Shown here in pieces: positions 8,817-16,752 of a stretch of DNA of 64,000 nucleotides. The notes beneath the pieces are model-generated. The model did not search any database and was not told the DNA's origin. It saw only the letters and a program-made list of their open reading frames with translations. Numbering within the stretch: position 1 is the first letter of the stretch; each line of letters begins with the position of its first letter. Both the position numbers and the translations under genes were made by a program. Source of the stretch: Hwangdonia lutea (lineage in GTDB: Bacteria; Bacteroidota; Bacteroidia; Flavobacteriales; Flavobacteriaceae); assembly GCF_032814565.1 (NCBI RefSeq), contig NZ_CP136521.1:1646501-1710500 (forward strand), written 5' to 3'.

Positions 8817-8969
8817 AGCCAAATCTTTTGCATTTTGTTTTATATTTTTTTCTAAAAGCCAAATCAAAAGTTTTGGCGACCTCGCAAATATCCCTAAGGC
8901 ATTGGGTTTAGCTCTGACTTGCCCTATTTTTTTAGCTGTGTTGTGGTGCGTTTTTTTATCCTTTTAATT

Positions 8970-9398
8970 CTACTCTTTTTCGTATGTAATAAATACATCG
9001 CTGGTTATTACACCTTCATCAGTTATTTCCCATCCTTCAACATAATAAGTTAATCGGGAATTTTCAATCTTAAACCACCTTTCTTGAATAAATAGAGAAC
9101 CGCTATGAACACCATATTTTCCATCATTATTTTCCTCACTCCAAGTTTCTACCCAACTTTGAAACTTGCAATTTTCAGTATCCTCATCTATATTATAAGA
9201 ATTAAATGTAACGTTTTTGTCAGCGGTAAATATTAGATTGCTCTTTAAATTACAATTCGTCATTTCAGTTTGTGTACCATCTATCGTTATATCAACTATT
9301 ATCCATTTGCCAATAATTGGGTCAATTTGATTTTCCTCTTTTTCGCAACTCGTTGTTACAAAAAATAAGAGAATAATAAAAACTATATTATATTTCAT
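8970..9398 (-). CDS. Small lipoprotein, lipocalin-like (function unknown)
   Basis: 142 residues from the ATG at 9398. A longer frame upstream to 9458 is possible, but this start gives a clean lipoprotein signal (MKYNIVFIILLFFVTTSC, Cys18). The mature protein runs IDPIIGKWIIVDITIDG, then alternating strands ending SDVFITYEKE. This fits the small lipocalin-like 'GKW' lipoproteins common in Bacteroidota. There are further Cys residues in TNCNLK and ENCKF. It is isolated between two gaps of more than 400 bp, AT-rich, and has no operon partner. The fold assignment is from pattern only. Confidence 0.6.
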   Translation of the reverse strand: MKYNIVFIILLFFVTTSCEKEENQIDPIIGKWIIVDITIDGTQTEMTNCNLKSNLIFTADKNVTFNSYNIDEDTENCKFQSWVETWSEENNDGKYGVHSGSLFIQERWFKIENSRLTYYVEGWEITDEGVITSDVFITYEKE

Positions 9399-9853
9399 AT
9401 CTCTATATTTAAAAGTTCCATTATTATTTTCAAATTCGCCGCTATTCTTTGTTTTCAATGCGTTTAAATATTATAGGTTTCTACTACTACATTAAATTTA
9501 TCTTGCTTTAAATTAGTGATTTTTTTATGAATTCTGTGTCTTTATTAAATGCATCACAATATTATCAAGTATATGAATCCGTTTTAATACTGAAACAAGT
9601 TCAGCACGGGTGATTTATATACAACGCTAACCGAAATTATCAATTTTTTCTGACAAGGCCAAACCATAGACTTACCTAGTATTTCAATTGGTATCTAAAA
9701 AATAAGATGAACTAGGGGTTACTACAGAAATAAATTCAGCACAAATAATTTATTTTCAAGCTACATCGTTTTCGTTAAAAAACACATTTTAATTGGCTGT
9801 AGAATTAGTTACATTTGTGTTTCAAATAACTAAGAAACAAAACCATATATACA
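9399..9853. other. 455-bp gap with repeat fragments and the pgk promoter
   Basis: No coding frame is convincing. It contains ATACTGAAACAAGTTCAGCA (9587-9606), whose reverse complement resembles the flavobacterial repeat also seen near 57691. A 9-bp inverted repeat, AAATAAATT (9728-9736) with AATTTATTT (9747-9755), and a -7 box (9810-9817) are also present. Confidence 0.5.
9810..9817 (+). promoter_or_regulatory. Putative -7 box for pgk
   Basis: TACATTTG matches the Bacteroidota TAnnTTTG element and lies 37 bp before the pgk ATG. The nearest TTG (9793-9795) is only 14 bp upstream, shorter than the usual spacing of about 19, so the -33 element is unclear. Confidence 0.55.
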
Positions 9854-11041
9854 ATGAAAACGCTCAACGACTTTAATTTCGATAATAAAAAAGCACTAAT
9901 TCGGGTAGATTTTAACGTGCCATTAAACGATAATTTTGAGGTAACCGATGCCACCAGAATTCTATCTGCAAAACCAACCATTATTAAGATTTTAGAAGAT
10001 GGTGGAAGCTGTGTTTTAATGTCGCATTTGGGTCGTCCTAAAGGGTTTCAAGAAGAATTTTCGTTAAAGCACATTGCATCAAAAGTAGAAGATATTTTGG
10101 GTGTTGGTGTTACGTTTGTTCCCGATTGTATTGGCGAAGAGGTTGAAAATGCTGTGGCAAACCTTGAACCGGGTCAAATTTTATTATTGGAAAATTTACG
10201 GTATTATAAAGAAGAAACGGCTGGCGATGTAGAGTTTGCCAAAAAACTTTCAAAATTGGGGGATATTTACGTAAACGATGCTTTTGGTACGGCGCACAGA
10301 GCGCACGCATCAACCACGATTATAGCGCAGTTTTTTGATGGCAAAAAATGCTTCGGAAATTTATTGGCCCAAGAAATTGAAAGCATCAAAAAAGTTATGG
10401 AAACTGGCGAAAAACCCGTTTTAGCCGTTTTAGGTGGTGCTAAAGTGTCCTCAAAAATCACCATCATTGAAAATATTCTGGATAAAGTAGACCATTTAAT
10501 TATTGGTGGCGGTATGTCGTTCACCTTTGTTAAAGCCCAAGGCGGACAAATAGGTAACTCCATCTGTGAAGATGATAAAATGGAGCTGGCATTGGATATA
10601 TTAAAACAAGCGAAAGCCAAAAACGTACAGGTACACCTTCCTGTTGATGTGGTTGCGGCCGACGACTTTAGTAACGACGCCAACACACAAATTGTAGACA
10701 TTAATGCTATTCCCGACGGTTGGGAAGGCGTTGATGCCGGACCAAAATCGATTAAAAACTTTCATGATGTTGTCATGGATTCCAAAACCATTTTATGGAA
10801 TGGCCCTTTAGGTGTTTTTGAAATGGAAAGTTTTGCAAATGGGACCATCGAATTAGGAAATTCTATAGCAGAAGCTACTAAAAATGGCGCCTTTTCACTT
10901 GTTGGTGGTGGCGATTCTGTTGCAGCGGTAAAACAATTTGGTTTTGAAGACAAAGTAAGCTACGTAAGTACTGGAGGTGGCGCGATGCTTGAAAGTTTAG
11001 AAGGTAAAACATTACCGGGAATAGCCGCTATTTTAGAATAA
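9854..11041 (+). CDS. pgk: Phosphoglycerate kinase
   Basis: 395-residue cytosolic glycolytic enzyme transferring the acyl phosphate of 1,3-bisphosphoglycerate to ADP. The substrate-site motifs are present: RVDFNVPL (about residues 17-24), SHLGRPKG (about 58-65), [11 protein letters not shown] (about 116-126) and [14 protein letters not shown]. The hinge and nucleotide domain include [18 protein letters not shown] and the C-terminal GGGDSVAA. It is a single-gene unit with its own promoter and a 3' hairpin. Length is standard and there are no anomalies. Confidence 0.98.
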   Translation: MKTLNDFNFDNKKALIRVDFNVPLNDNFEVTDATRILSAKPTIIKILEDGGSCVLMSHLGRPKGFQEEFSLKHIASKVEDILGVGVTFVPDCIGEEVENAVANLEPGQILLLENLRYYKEETAGDVEFAKKLSKLGDIYVNDAFGTAHRAHASTTIIAQFFDGKKCFGNLLAQEIESIKKVMETGEKPVLAVLGGAKVSSKITIIENILDKVDHLIIGGGMSFTFVKAQGGQIGNSICEDDKMELALDILKQAKAKNVQVHLPVDVVAADDFSNDANTQIVDINAIPDGWEGVDAGPKSIKNFHDVVMDSKTILWNGPLGVFEMESFANGTIELGNSIAEATKNGAFSLVGGGDSVAAVKQFGFEDKVSYVSTGGGAMLESLEGKTLPGIAAILE

Positions 11042-11057
11042 TAGTTTAAAAAAAACA

Positions 11058-11115
11058 GACACGAATTTCACGAATTAACGCAAATGATAAATTTTGGTGA
11101 TTTCAAATTCGTGTC
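11058..11115. repeat. Long-loop inverted repeat after pgk
   Basis: GACACGAATTT (11058-11068) pairs with AAATTCGTGTC (11105-11115), an 11-bp perfect stem with a 36-nt loop. The loop contains CACGAATTAACGCAAAT, echoing the AATTCGTGG/TTAATTCG sequence at 5586-5600. It lacks a + strand T tail, so it looks more like a dispersed repeat than a terminator, although it may protect the pgk 3' end. Confidence 0.5.
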
Positions 11116-11232
11116 AAAAAATAAAGCCACTTGATGCTCTTGTTGAGATAATAAGGTGAATTTATTTTCAAATTAAAGTAAAAAATACGATTTTAGCCAT
11201 ACTGTCGTTCAATAACAAACAGAACAGATTTT

Positions 11233-12786
11233 ATGGCTTTTCGATTTTTTATACTTTGCTTACTTTTTAATTTTGGACTTTGTGTGGCACAAACACAAGA
11301 CACTATTTTACCCAAAAAAGAACCCGTTAAAGATTCTATAGTTGATGGAAAAGTACACGGCGTTAAAATAATTGAAGCCGAAAAGGATAGCACGTCCATT
11401 AAAAAGTTAGAGGACCTAGAATTTGCTGCACAATTCGATGAAAAATGGTTTGAAGAGTTATACAACAATAACCTGTTCGACACCATTTACAAATCGGTTA
11501 CCGAGCTTACCTACGAGCCTATAGATTACCCGGAATTGCCAACAGACACCCTAAAAAAACGCTTAAAAGAACTTGATGCCCGAACGCCTTTTAATGTGGA
11601 GTACAATCCGTCGTTGGAAAGTGTTATTAAATCATATTTAAAACATCGCAGAAAGCATTTGCAAAAGTTAATGACTTTAAGTGCATTTTACTTTCCTATG
11701 TTCGAGGAGGAATTGGATAAGCATAACATTCCGTTAGAAATAAAATATTTAGCTATTGTTGAGTCGGCCTTAAAACCCAGAGCGAAATCCAGGGTGGGCG
11801 CAACGGGTTTATGGCAGTTTATGTTTGGTACGGGCAAAGAGCACGGATTGGACGTAAGCAGTTATGTTGATGAGCGTAGCGATCCTATAAAATCTACCAA
11901 AGCTGCAGCCGAATATTTAACACGATTATATAAAATATTTGGCGATTGGGATTTAGCTTTGGCCGCCTATAATTCAGGACCAGGAAACGTTACCAAAGCC
12001 ATAAGGCGCTCTGGCGGTTACGAAAACTATTGGAACATTAGGCACAATTTACCGCGCGAAACCGCCGGATATTTGCCAGCGTTTTTAGCAAACATGTATA
12101 TTTTTGAATATGCCGAAGCCCATGGCTTTAAAAAACTTAAACCGCAATTCACATTAATTGAAACCGATACGGTTAGAGTAAAACATATGATTACGCTCGA
12201 CCAAGTTTCAGAAGTTACGGGCACACCTATTGAGGAGCTTCAGTTTTTAAATCCTTCTTACAAATTAGATATTATTCCTTTTATAGAAAAAGAAAATTAC
12301 GTGCTTCGATTGCCACGAGAAGTGGTGGGCACCTTTGTAAATAACGAAGAGAAAATATATGCCTTTGTAAAAGAAGAATTTGCAAAGAGCGAAAAACCAT
12401 TACCGCAGTTTTTTAATGCGAATGATAAAGTGCGCTATAGGGTTCGGTCTGGTGATTATTTAGGAAAAATAGCCCGGAATTATGGGGTTCGCGTTAGCCA
12501 AATAAAACAATGGAACGGGTTGAGGAGCAATAATTTAAGAATTGGTCAGCGATTAACCATTTATCCACGAAAACCGTATGTTCCAAGTGCATCTGGAAAC
12601 AAAGCAAGCTCAAAATCAAAGCCTATTTCTGGCAAGGTGACCACCTATACCGTAAAAAGCGGCGACTCCCTTTGGAGCATCGCTCAAAAATTTCCTGGAG
12701 TTTCTGTTCAAAATATTAAAGATTGGAATGATATTAGTGGTAGTAAATTAAAACCGGGAATGAAACTTAAAATATCAAAAGGTTAA
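11233..12786 (+). CDS. Membrane-bound lytic murein transglycosylase D-like, two LysM domains
   Basis: 517-residue secreted peptidoglycan lytic transglycosylase. A signal peptide is visible (FFILCLLFNFGLCVAQ, cleavage near residue 20). The SLT domain covers about residues 150-290. Its catalytic Glu is at 177 in AIVESALKP, followed by GATGLWQFM and the AAYNSGPGNV motif typical of MltD/family 1. Two LysM modules for glycan binding follow (RYRVRSGDYLGKIARNYGV at about 404 and TYTVKSGDSLWSIAQKF at about 468). It cleaves the MurNAc-GlcNAc bond to form 1,6-anhydroMurNAc. The DUF4837 gene starts 23 bp after the stop, so the two are probably in one operon. Confidence 0.93.
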   Translation: MAFRFFILCLLFNFGLCVAQTQDTILPKKEPVKDSIVDGKVHGVKIIEAEKDSTSIKKLEDLEFAAQFDEKWFEELYNNNLFDTIYKSVTELTYEPIDYPELPTDTLKKRLKELDARTPFNVEYNPSLESVIKSYLKHRRKHLQKLMTLSAFYFPMFEEELDKHNIPLEIKYLAIVESALKPRAKSRVGATGLWQFMFGTGKEHGLDVSSYVDERSDPIKSTKAAAEYLTRLYKIFGDWDLALAAYNSGPGNVTKAIRRSGGYENYWNIRHNLPRETAGYLPAFLANMYIFEYAEAHGFKKLKPQFTLIETDTVRVKHMITLDQVSEVTGTPIEELQFLNPSYKLDIIPFIEKENYVLRLPREVVGTFVNNEEKIYAFVKEEFAKSEKPLPQFFNANDKVRYRVRSGDYLGKIARNYGVRVSQIKQWNGLRSNNLRIGQRLTIYPRKPYVPSASGNKASSKSKPISGKVTTYTVKSGDSLWSIAQKFPGVSVQNIKDWNDISGSKLKPGMKLKISKG

Positions 12787-12809
12787 GTTCCTAAAAAACC
12801 AAAAACTTA

Positions 12810-13790
12810 ATGATGCGTAATTTTCTTTTATCAGCATTAGCCATTGTGCTAGTTGTCTCTTGTGGAGACAAAAAATCCTCGAACGACAGAATACTTTTCG
12901 ATTCTTCAGGAAATGTGAATCACATATCGGTTGTAGTTAGTAACGAACTATGGAACGGTAGTGTTGGTGAGGCCATTAGAGACGTGCTTACCACACCCAT
13001 TTATGGGCTGCCACAAGACGAACCCATGTTTAACATTAACCAAATTCCAACAAAGGTATTTTCCGACTTTATTACAAGAAACCGTACCATTTTAAAAATA
13101 GAAATGGGAAAAACCCCTGGGTTTAAAGTGGCTAGAAATGTATATGCGCAACCTCAAAAAGTGATTGTGGTTTCTGGAAACACCAAAGACGATGTTATTG
13201 GGTTGCTAAAAGACAATTCGGAAAAAATATTAGAGGAATTTAAAAACGAAGAACTAACCGAACAACAGCGACGAATGAGTAAATCGCTTCATCGCACAAA
13301 AAGGATTGAAGAGAAATTGGGACTGAGTGTTAAGTTCCAAACGGCTTACCGTATTGCCAAAGAGACCGATAATTTCTTTTGGATAAGAAAGGATATTTCA
13401 ACAGGAACAACCAATTTGATGATTTATACATTGCCCTTAGATGCCATAAAAAGGAATGATAGCGTGGTAAATCAAATTATTAAAATTCGAGATTCTATTG
13501 GAAAAAAGTACATTCCCGGACCTGTTGACGGATCGTATATGATTACCGAAAACGCCTATACACCGTTTCATTCTGAAACCATTTTAGATAACAAACCTGC
13601 TTTAGAAACTAAAGGGCTTTGGGATTTAAAAGGTGCATTTATGGCTGGCCCCTATATTAACTATGCCATTGAAGATAAAATTAACAACAGATGGGTTGTT
13701 GCAGAAGGCTTCGCTTTTGCGCCATCAGTTGAAAAACGCGATTATATGTTCGAACTTGAAGCCATAATTAAAACGATTAAAATAAACTAA
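12810..13790 (+). CDS. DUF4837 family lipoprotein
   Basis: 326-residue lipoprotein with a signal peptide ending LVVSC (Cys18). The two adjacent ATG codons make the start ambiguous by one residue. The mature part contains GNVNHISVVVSNELW and TPIYGLPQDEPMFNI, typical of the Bacteroidota DUF4837 family. The family has no established function; it probably sits at the inner face of the outer membrane or in the periplasm. It follows the lytic transglycosylase by 23 bp, suggesting an envelope-related role. It ends at a bidirectional terminator shared with tatA. Confidence 0.87.
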   Translation: MMRNFLLSALAIVLVVSCGDKKSSNDRILFDSSGNVNHISVVVSNELWNGSVGEAIRDVLTTPIYGLPQDEPMFNINQIPTKVFSDFITRNRTILKIEMGKTPGFKVARNVYAQPQKVIVVSGNTKDDVIGLLKDNSEKILEEFKNEELTEQQRRMSKSLHRTKRIEEKLGLSVKFQTAYRIAKETDNFFWIRKDISTGTTNLMIYTLPLDAIKRNDSVVNQIIKIRDSIGKKYIPGPVDGSYMITENAYTPFHSETILDNKPALETKGLWDLKGAFMAGPYINYAIEDKINNRWVVAEGFAFAPSVEKRDYMFELEAIIKTIKIN

Positions 13791-13860
13791 ATATTTGCGG
13801 TCATTGCCCTGCATCTTTAAACGCATTGTATCGACCTTCATTTAAAATTAAGGCATAAAA

Positions 13861-13888
13861 AAAACCAGCTTAATAGCTGGTTTTTCAT
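13861..13888. terminator. Bidirectional terminator between DUF4837 and tatA
   Basis: AAAACCAGCT (13861-13870) pairs with AGCTGGTTTT (13875-13884) around a 4-nt loop. There is a T run on the + strand and an A run before it (T run on the - strand). Placement between convergent genes supports termination in both directions. Confidence 0.88.
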
Positions 13889-13908
13889 TATAACAAAATA
13901 CACTTTTA

Positions 13909-14094
13909 TTATTTTTTATCGTTTGCAGGTTCATCGCCTTCTTCTTTGCTAGCGTCTTTAAATTCTTTAATGCCGCTACCCAATCCTCGCATTAATTCCG
14001 GTATTTTTTTACCGCCAAATAACAGTAAAACAACAACAACAATTAAGGCTATTTGCCAAGGACCAATCGCTAATGGTAATATATAAAAACTCAT
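13909..14094 (-). CDS. tatA: Twin-arginine translocase subunit TatA/TatE
   Basis: 61-residue protein with the TatA layout: a short periplasmic N-terminus, one membrane helix (about residues 12-27, [12 protein letters not shown]) and the [21 protein letters not shown] hinge plus amphipathic helix. The C-terminus is acidic ([11 protein letters not shown]). TatA oligomers form the passage for folded Tat substrates with TatC, which is not in this window. It is divergent from the M23 peptidase gene across a 118-bp gap. Confidence 0.93.
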   Translation of the reverse strand: MSFYILPLAIGPWQIALIVVVVLLLFGGKKIPELMRGLGSGIKEFKDASKEEGDEPANDKK

Positions 14095-14212
14095 AACTTT
14101 AAAATTTAAAAAGCAAAGTTAATAATTAAAGTTTAATAATGGCGTTTTAAAGCTAACTTTAGTACAAAGAGAAACTCCTCGTGCCATAATTTTATATATT
14201 TTTGTTTTTAAC

Positions 14213-15082
14213 ATGAAGAATGAAAAGAAAGAACCAAAAAAAATAAAACGAAAATTACTCGATAAGTATCGCTTGGTTATTTTAAACGAAAACACGTTCG
14301 AGGAGCGCTTGTCTTTCAAATTAACCCGATTAAATGTTTTTGTGTTGGCTTCAATCTCCGTAATTGTATTAATTAGCGCAACATACGCCTTAATTGCATT
14401 TACCGCACTTAGAGAGTATATTCCGGGATATTCTTCAACAGCTTTAAAAAAGAAAGCCGTCGAACTAAGTTATAAAACCGATTCGTTGCAACAGGTTATT
14501 TCTATGAACGAAAGGTACTTCTCATCGATAAAAAAAGTATTGCAAGGCGATGTAAGCGTAGTAGATTTTAACAAAGATTCTATAGTTGAAGCCATAAAAT
14601 TAGAAGACACCGAAATAGATTTAAGCCCAAGTTTAGAAGATTCGTTGTTGCGTGAAAAAGTAGCCAAAGAAGATAAATACAACCTCTTTGAATCGGCTAT
14701 ATCGGCTTCAAATTTTGTGCTATTTCCCCCAGTAAACGGTACGATTAGCGAGCCCTACAACCTGGAGGAAAAACATTATGCGGTAGATATTGTAGTACCC
14801 AAAGATGCGCCCATTAAAGCCACCGCCGACGGTATAGTAATTTTTGCAGAATGGACTCCAACTACGGGGCACGTTATAATTATTGAGCATAGTTATGGCT
14901 TAATTTCGGTGTACAAACACAATGGAGCATTAACAAAAACACAAGGCGATTTGGTAAAAGCTGGTGAGGTGATAGCCACTGCGGGAGATTCAGGAGAGTT
15001 TTCAACAGGACCACATTTGCATTTCGAGCTTTGGAACGATGGCTATCCCATTAACCCAACAAACTTTATAGATTTCGAATAA
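14213..15082 (+). CDS. M23 family metallopeptidase (LytM/peptidoglycan endopeptidase)
   Basis: 289-residue membrane-anchored peptidase. The N-terminus is basic and cytoplasmic, followed by a membrane helix at about residues 42-63, a coiled-coil linker, then the LytM domain (about 170-285). The zinc ligands of M23 are present: His188 and Asp192 (HYAVD) and the HxH pair His268/His270 (GPHLHFE). The active site is therefore complete, unlike degenerate EnvC-type activators. It should cleave peptidoglycan cross-links in the periplasm. It is divergently arranged with tatA, and the GH3-family gene follows 96 bp downstream. Confidence 0.92.
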   Translation: MKNEKKEPKKIKRKLLDKYRLVILNENTFEERLSFKLTRLNVFVLASISVIVLISATYALIAFTALREYIPGYSSTALKKKAVELSYKTDSLQQVISMNERYFSSIKKVLQGDVSVVDFNKDSIVEAIKLEDTEIDLSPSLEDSLLREKVAKEDKYNLFESAISASNFVLFPPVNGTISEPYNLEEKHYAVDIVVPKDAPIKATADGIVIFAEWTPTTGHVIIIEHSYGLISVYKHNGALTKTQGDLVKAGEVIATAGDSGEFSTGPHLHFELWNDGYPINPTNFIDFE

Positions 15083-15091
15083 AAGCTCTTC

Positions 15092-15150
15092 CCTCGAGCG
15101 CAGTCGAGAGATTAAAAGCAAAATTAATAAAAGGTATCGGCTGCGCTCGA
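15092..15150. repeat. Two flavobacterial CGAGCGCAGTCGA-type repeat fragments
   Basis: CCTCGAGCGCAGTCGAGAG (15092-15110) and, in reverse, GGCTGCGCTCGA (15139-15150) flank an A-rich 28-bp spacer. Both belong to a degenerate GAGCnnAGTCGA family also seen at 8611, 43717, 57706 and 61768. They lie between the M23 and GH3 genes and could form a hairpin with each other. Confidence 0.5.
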
Positions 15151-15178
15151 TATAATATTTAACAGTAAAAGTAAATTA

Positions 15179-16669
15179 ATGCTATCAATAAAATCGGCTT
15201 TAGCAAAACCATTCGCAAAACATGTTTATAAGCGCATAAAAAAATGGGCGGATAAGCCTATTGAAACACAAGAGCGGGTTTTTCAAGAATTAATAAGTAA
15301 AGGGGCTGGAACCGTTTTTGGGAAAGACCACGATTTTGTAAGCATAAATAACCATTTAGATTTTGTAAAACGCGTACCTGTTAGGGATTACGAAGCACTT
15401 AAGCCCTATGTTGAAAAAGCAGTGGCGGGCGAAGAAAATATACTTTGGACAGGGAAACCCATTTACTTTGCAAAAACCTCGGGCACAACATCTGGCTCTA
15501 AATACATTCCTATTACCAAAGAAAGTATGCCCACACATGTTGAGGCGGCAAAAAATGCTATTTTAATGTACATTCACGAAACGGGGAATGCTAAATTTGT
15601 TGATGGTAAAATGATTTTTTTACAAGGCAGCCCAGTTTTAAAAGAACAGAATGGCATTCAACTAGGTAGGCTTTCGGGCATTGTAGCCCATTATGTGCCC
15701 AAGTACCTTCAAAAAAACAGATTGCCATCCTGGGAAACCAATTGCATTGAAGATTGGGAAACTAAAGTGGATGCCATTGTTGAAGAAACCTTGCCTGAAA
15801 ATATGACGGTTATTTCGGGTATTCCGTCGTGGGTGCAAATGTATTTTGAAAAACTGCAACAAAAAACAGGCAAAAAAGTAGGCGATATTTTTAAAAACTT
15901 CAACCTTTTTATTTTTGGCGGTGTAAATTACGAGCCCTATCGCGCAAAGTTTGAAAATCTTATTGGCAGAAAAGTAGATAGCATAGAATTGTATCCCGCC
16001 AGCGAAGGTTTTTTTGCATTTCAAGATAAACAAAACGAAAAAGGCATGTTGCTTCAATTAAACTCTGGTATTTTTTATGAGTTTATTAAAATCGATGATT
16101 TTTTTAATGACAACCCCAAACGCATCACGATTGCTGATGTAGAAATAGGGGTGAATTATGTGATGATAATTTCTACCAATGCCGGACTTTGGGCTTATAA
16201 TATTGGCGATACGGTAGAATTTACATCATTAAACCCATACCGTGTAATCGTTTCAGGAAGAATAAAGCATTTTATATCAGCTTTTGGTGAGCACGTGATT
16301 GGTAAAGAAGTTGAACAGGCCATGAAAGAAGCCACTTTAAATACAGAGGTTAGGGTTTCAGAATTTACGGTGGCGCCTCAAATTAATCCAACTGAAGGTT
16401 TGCCGTATCACGAATGGTTTGTAGAGTTTGAAAACGAGCCCGAAAATCTTTCCGCGTTAGCGAAAAAAATAGACCAATCGCTTCAAGAACAAAACAGTTA
16501 TTATTTCGATTTAATTAAAGGTAAAGTTTTGCAATCGCTTAAAATTACTAAAGTTAAAAAAGGCGGATTTCAAGACTATATGAAATCTGTTGGAAAATTG
16601 GGCGGACAGAATAAAATCCCACGCCTATCAAACGACAGGAAGATTGCTAATCATTTTTCGACGGATTAA
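15179..16669 (+). CDS. GH3 auxin-responsive-promoter family protein (acyl-adenylating enzyme)
   Basis: 496 residues over the full length of the bacterial GH3 family. ATP/AMP-site motifs of the ANL-like fold are visible: YFAKTSGTTSGSKYIPIT (about residues 98-115), ELYPASEGFFAFQ (about 273-285) and the YNIGDTVEF / GRIKHFISAFGEHV hinge segment (about 341-375). Plant GH3 enzymes conjugate amino acids to acyl acids such as jasmonate and IAA. The substrate of bacterial members is not established to my knowledge. It is downstream of the M23 gene, with a repeat in between; no partner gene points to a substrate. Confidence 0.88.
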   Translation: MLSIKSALAKPFAKHVYKRIKKWADKPIETQERVFQELISKGAGTVFGKDHDFVSINNHLDFVKRVPVRDYEALKPYVEKAVAGEENILWTGKPIYFAKTSGTTSGSKYIPITKESMPTHVEAAKNAILMYIHETGNAKFVDGKMIFLQGSPVLKEQNGIQLGRLSGIVAHYVPKYLQKNRLPSWETNCIEDWETKVDAIVEETLPENMTVISGIPSWVQMYFEKLQQKTGKKVGDIFKNFNLFIFGGVNYEPYRAKFENLIGRKVDSIELYPASEGFFAFQDKQNEKGMLLQLNSGIFYEFIKIDDFFNDNPKRITIADVEIGVNYVMIISTNAGLWAYNIGDTVEFTSLNPYRVIVSGRIKHFISAFGEHVIGKEVEQAMKEATLNTEVRVSEFTVAPQINPTEGLPYHEWFVEFENEPENLSALAKKIDQSLQEQNSYYFDLIKGKVLQSLKITKVKKGGFQDYMKSVGKLGGQNKIPRLSNDRKIANHFSTD

Positions 16670-16728
16670 AAAATTTAAATTGACCAATACCATTGAAGCT
16701 TTCATGTTTAAAGTAATACAAATAGTAT

Positions 16729-16736
16729 TATCTTTG
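16729..16736 (+). promoter_or_regulatory. Putative -7 box for the DUF6909-like gene
   Basis: TATCTTTG fits TAnnTTTG and lies 17 bp before the ATG at 16753. A convincing -33 TTG is not seen. Confidence 0.45.
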
Positions 16737-16752
16737 CAAGAATTTAATAAGT

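Larger units (their letters stand above)
8497..8969. other. 473-bp gap: repeat element, DnaA box, otherwise empty
   Basis: No convincing coding frame is seen. The gap holds a palindromic element (8571-8695), one perfect DnaA box (8808-8816) and AT-rich sequence. The stretch 8860-8950 shows no hairpin or frame I can interpret. Confidence 0.6.

Noticed and set aside
10267-10701. 144-aa minus-strand frame inside pgk
   Set aside because: It is antisense to a strongly conserved gene and has no recognisable protein features.
15662-16057. 131-aa minus-strand frame inside the GH3-family gene
   Set aside because: Antisense shadow of a well conserved gene; no independent support.
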